14,706 bases of DNA. It comes from Oligoflexia bacterium. Its GTDB lineage: Bacteria > Myxococcota_A > UBA796 > UBA2385. Shown here in pieces: positions 13,747-14,706 of this stretch. The DNA lies in contig JAADHA010000366.1 in assembly GCA_013152105.1 (NCBI GenBank), positions 1 to 14,706 of the forward strand. The letters run 5' to 3'. The position numbers and the translations under genes were made by a program. Numbering within the stretch: the first letter of the stretch is position 1; each line of letters begins with the position of its first letter. Under the pieces are notes generated by a model that saw only the letters and a program-made list of their open reading frames with translations, made no database searches and was not told where the DNA came from.

Positions 13747-14706
13747 TCATCTCCGGACCACGGTCACCAGGTTCATCGTCTCTCCCAGGGGCTTCCAGCT
13801 TCGGCGCAGGACACGCCCGTCGTCACTCCAACACTCCAGGGCGTTGTATGAGCCTACGTCCAGGTTGGCGACGCCGACCACGTCCAAGCCCGGTCCTCCG
13901 CTGTCCAGCGGTGTGCGAAGGGCCTGGATGGCGATGACCGCGGCTTCGTAGAGCGAGACCTTGGGGGTGCCCGGCAGGTCGACGATCACGACGATGGGGT
14001 TGCCCTTGTAGGCGGCCTGCACCAGCAGGCGGCGCTCGCGCACGGTCGGGCTGGCCTTGTCGGGGTCGATGGCCAGGTCGCCCTCGGTCCCCAGCAGGTG
14101 CGTCTGGAAGGCGCTGGCGTGGTGGTCCTCCAGCCACTGCAGCAACAGGTGGAGGTCCGCCAGGCGCTCGAGCGGTACGATGAGGGAGCGCTGGCCGGGC
14201 AGGCGGCCCCCGTGGCGCATATCGAGCAGGGTGAGGCGCCCCGAATCGTCGATGATGACGAGGCCGTCCATTTTGTTGGAGATCAGGAAGTTGTCGATGT
14301 GGCCATTGACCGCCGAGAGGCCGGCCGTCTTGTTGTCCTGGGTCACGTAGCTGCCGGCCGTGGCCAGCAAGGTCGTGTGACCCTGTCCCAAGCTGCTGCG
14401 GCTGGTGCCCTTGCCGTTGATGAGGTGGTAGCCCACCCGCACGCGACTGGCGTCATAGAGCGCCACCCAGCCGATCTCGCGGTCGTCCCGAAACAGGGCG
14501 GCCGTGCGCGCCGCGCCGTCGCCGGATGCCCACTGACCGTTCAAGCGATAGTGCGCCTGGCTAGCCGCGTTGATGGCGCTCTGCTGGCTGGTGACCTGCT
14601 CTTGCAGGCGCGCGACCGCGCGGTCCCCAAGGTACTCGAAGTTGCCGGTGACCCAGGCTTCCAGCGCCTTGCGGGTCGTGGACTTCTCGATGTCCAGGTT
14701 GATGCC
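13747..14706 (-). CDS. Probable divergent phosphodiester-glycosidase-like protein, 5' partial
   Basis: The frame is open to the right edge of the window, so the start is outside; a TTG at 14544 is internal, because the sequence upstream reads as coherent protein (a helical segment through LGDRAVARLQEQVTSQQSAI). The visible 319 residues include SAVNGHIDNFLIS, corresponding to the NGGF motif, and RERRLLVQAAYKGNPIVVIVD. They end with ANLDVGSYNALECW, which resembles the NLDGGS motif of the next gene but with Val and Gly-Ser-Tyr replacing the Gly-Gly. The sequence thus looks like a divergent relative of the adjacent phosphodiester glycosidase, possibly without its activity. The genes are four bases apart and likely one operon. 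Family assignment is my inference from motif spacing; a different fold cannot be excluded. Confidence 0.6.
   Translation of the reverse strand, partial: GINLDIEKSTTRKALEAWVTGNFEYLGDRAVARLQEQVTSQQSAINAASQAHYRLNGQWASGDGAARTAALFRDDREIGWVALYDASRVRVGYHLINGKGTSRSSLGQGHTTLLATAGSYVTQDNKTAGLSAVNGHIDNFLISNKMDGLVIIDDSGRLTLLDMRHGGRLPGQRSLIVPLERLADLHLLLQWLEDHHASAFQTHLLGTEGDLAIDPDKASPTVRERRLLVQAAYKGNPIVVIVDLPGTPKVSLYEAAVIAIQALRTPLDSGGPGLDVVGVANLDVGSYNALECWSDDGRVLRRSWKPLGETMNLVTVVRR

Noticed and set aside
12903..13937. A 344-residue plus-strand frame antisense to the phosphodiester glycosidase gene
   Set aside because: His/Arg/Gly-rich shadow; the minus strand shows INGGFY, RSAVAIS and LNLDG.

Overview
The base composition is GC-rich, coding is dense, and several starts are GTG. 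Together with thrombospondin-3 Asp repeats, MopE-type Cys/Asp repeats, multiple lipoproteins and a sigma-54-like promoter, this points to a myxobacterium-like lineage (Myxococcota or a related former deltaproteobacterium). That placement is an inference from protein style; no rRNA or other phylogenetic marker is in the window.

Layout. (1) 1-4309, plus strand: three exported proteins. They are the C-terminal part of a thrombospondin-3-repeat protein with an integrin-beta-like vWA domain, then a lipoprotein with a carboxypeptidase-regulatory-like domain and an amidotransferase-like fold (starting inside the previous stop, TGATG), then a lipoprotein with four MopE-type repeats and a beta-helix. 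(2) 4323-5306, minus strand: a diacylglycerol/lipid kinase, convergent with the third gene. (3) 5588-7563, plus strand: a Septu-type antiphage pair. The ATPase ptuA carries a Thr/Ser-to-Pro change in Walker A and a frameshift with loss of the H-loop segment. The HNH nuclease ptuB looks intact. (4) 7578-7997: a 420-bp element bounded by perfect 24-bp inverted repeats with no recognisable transposase, lying between two convergent genes. (5) 8033-8632, minus strand: a small secreted protein of unknown function, preceded by a good sigma-54-type -24/-12 site. (6) 8880-11366, plus strand: an FAD/NAD(P) oxidoreductase and a membrane polyferredoxin, closely spaced and probably one electron-transfer unit. 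(7) 14706-11388, minus strand: a compact four-gene run. It holds a partial protein resembling the phosphodiester glycosidase family, a clear phosphodiester glycosidase family protein, an exported M15-type D,D-peptidase-like enzyme and a deoxynucleoside kinase.

The most informative parts are the decayed Septu locus next to the inverted-repeat element, the sigma-54-like promoter, and the oxidoreductase-polyferredoxin pair. I found no tRNA, rRNA, CRISPR array or integrase. No database search was possible, so family names rest on motifs read by eye.
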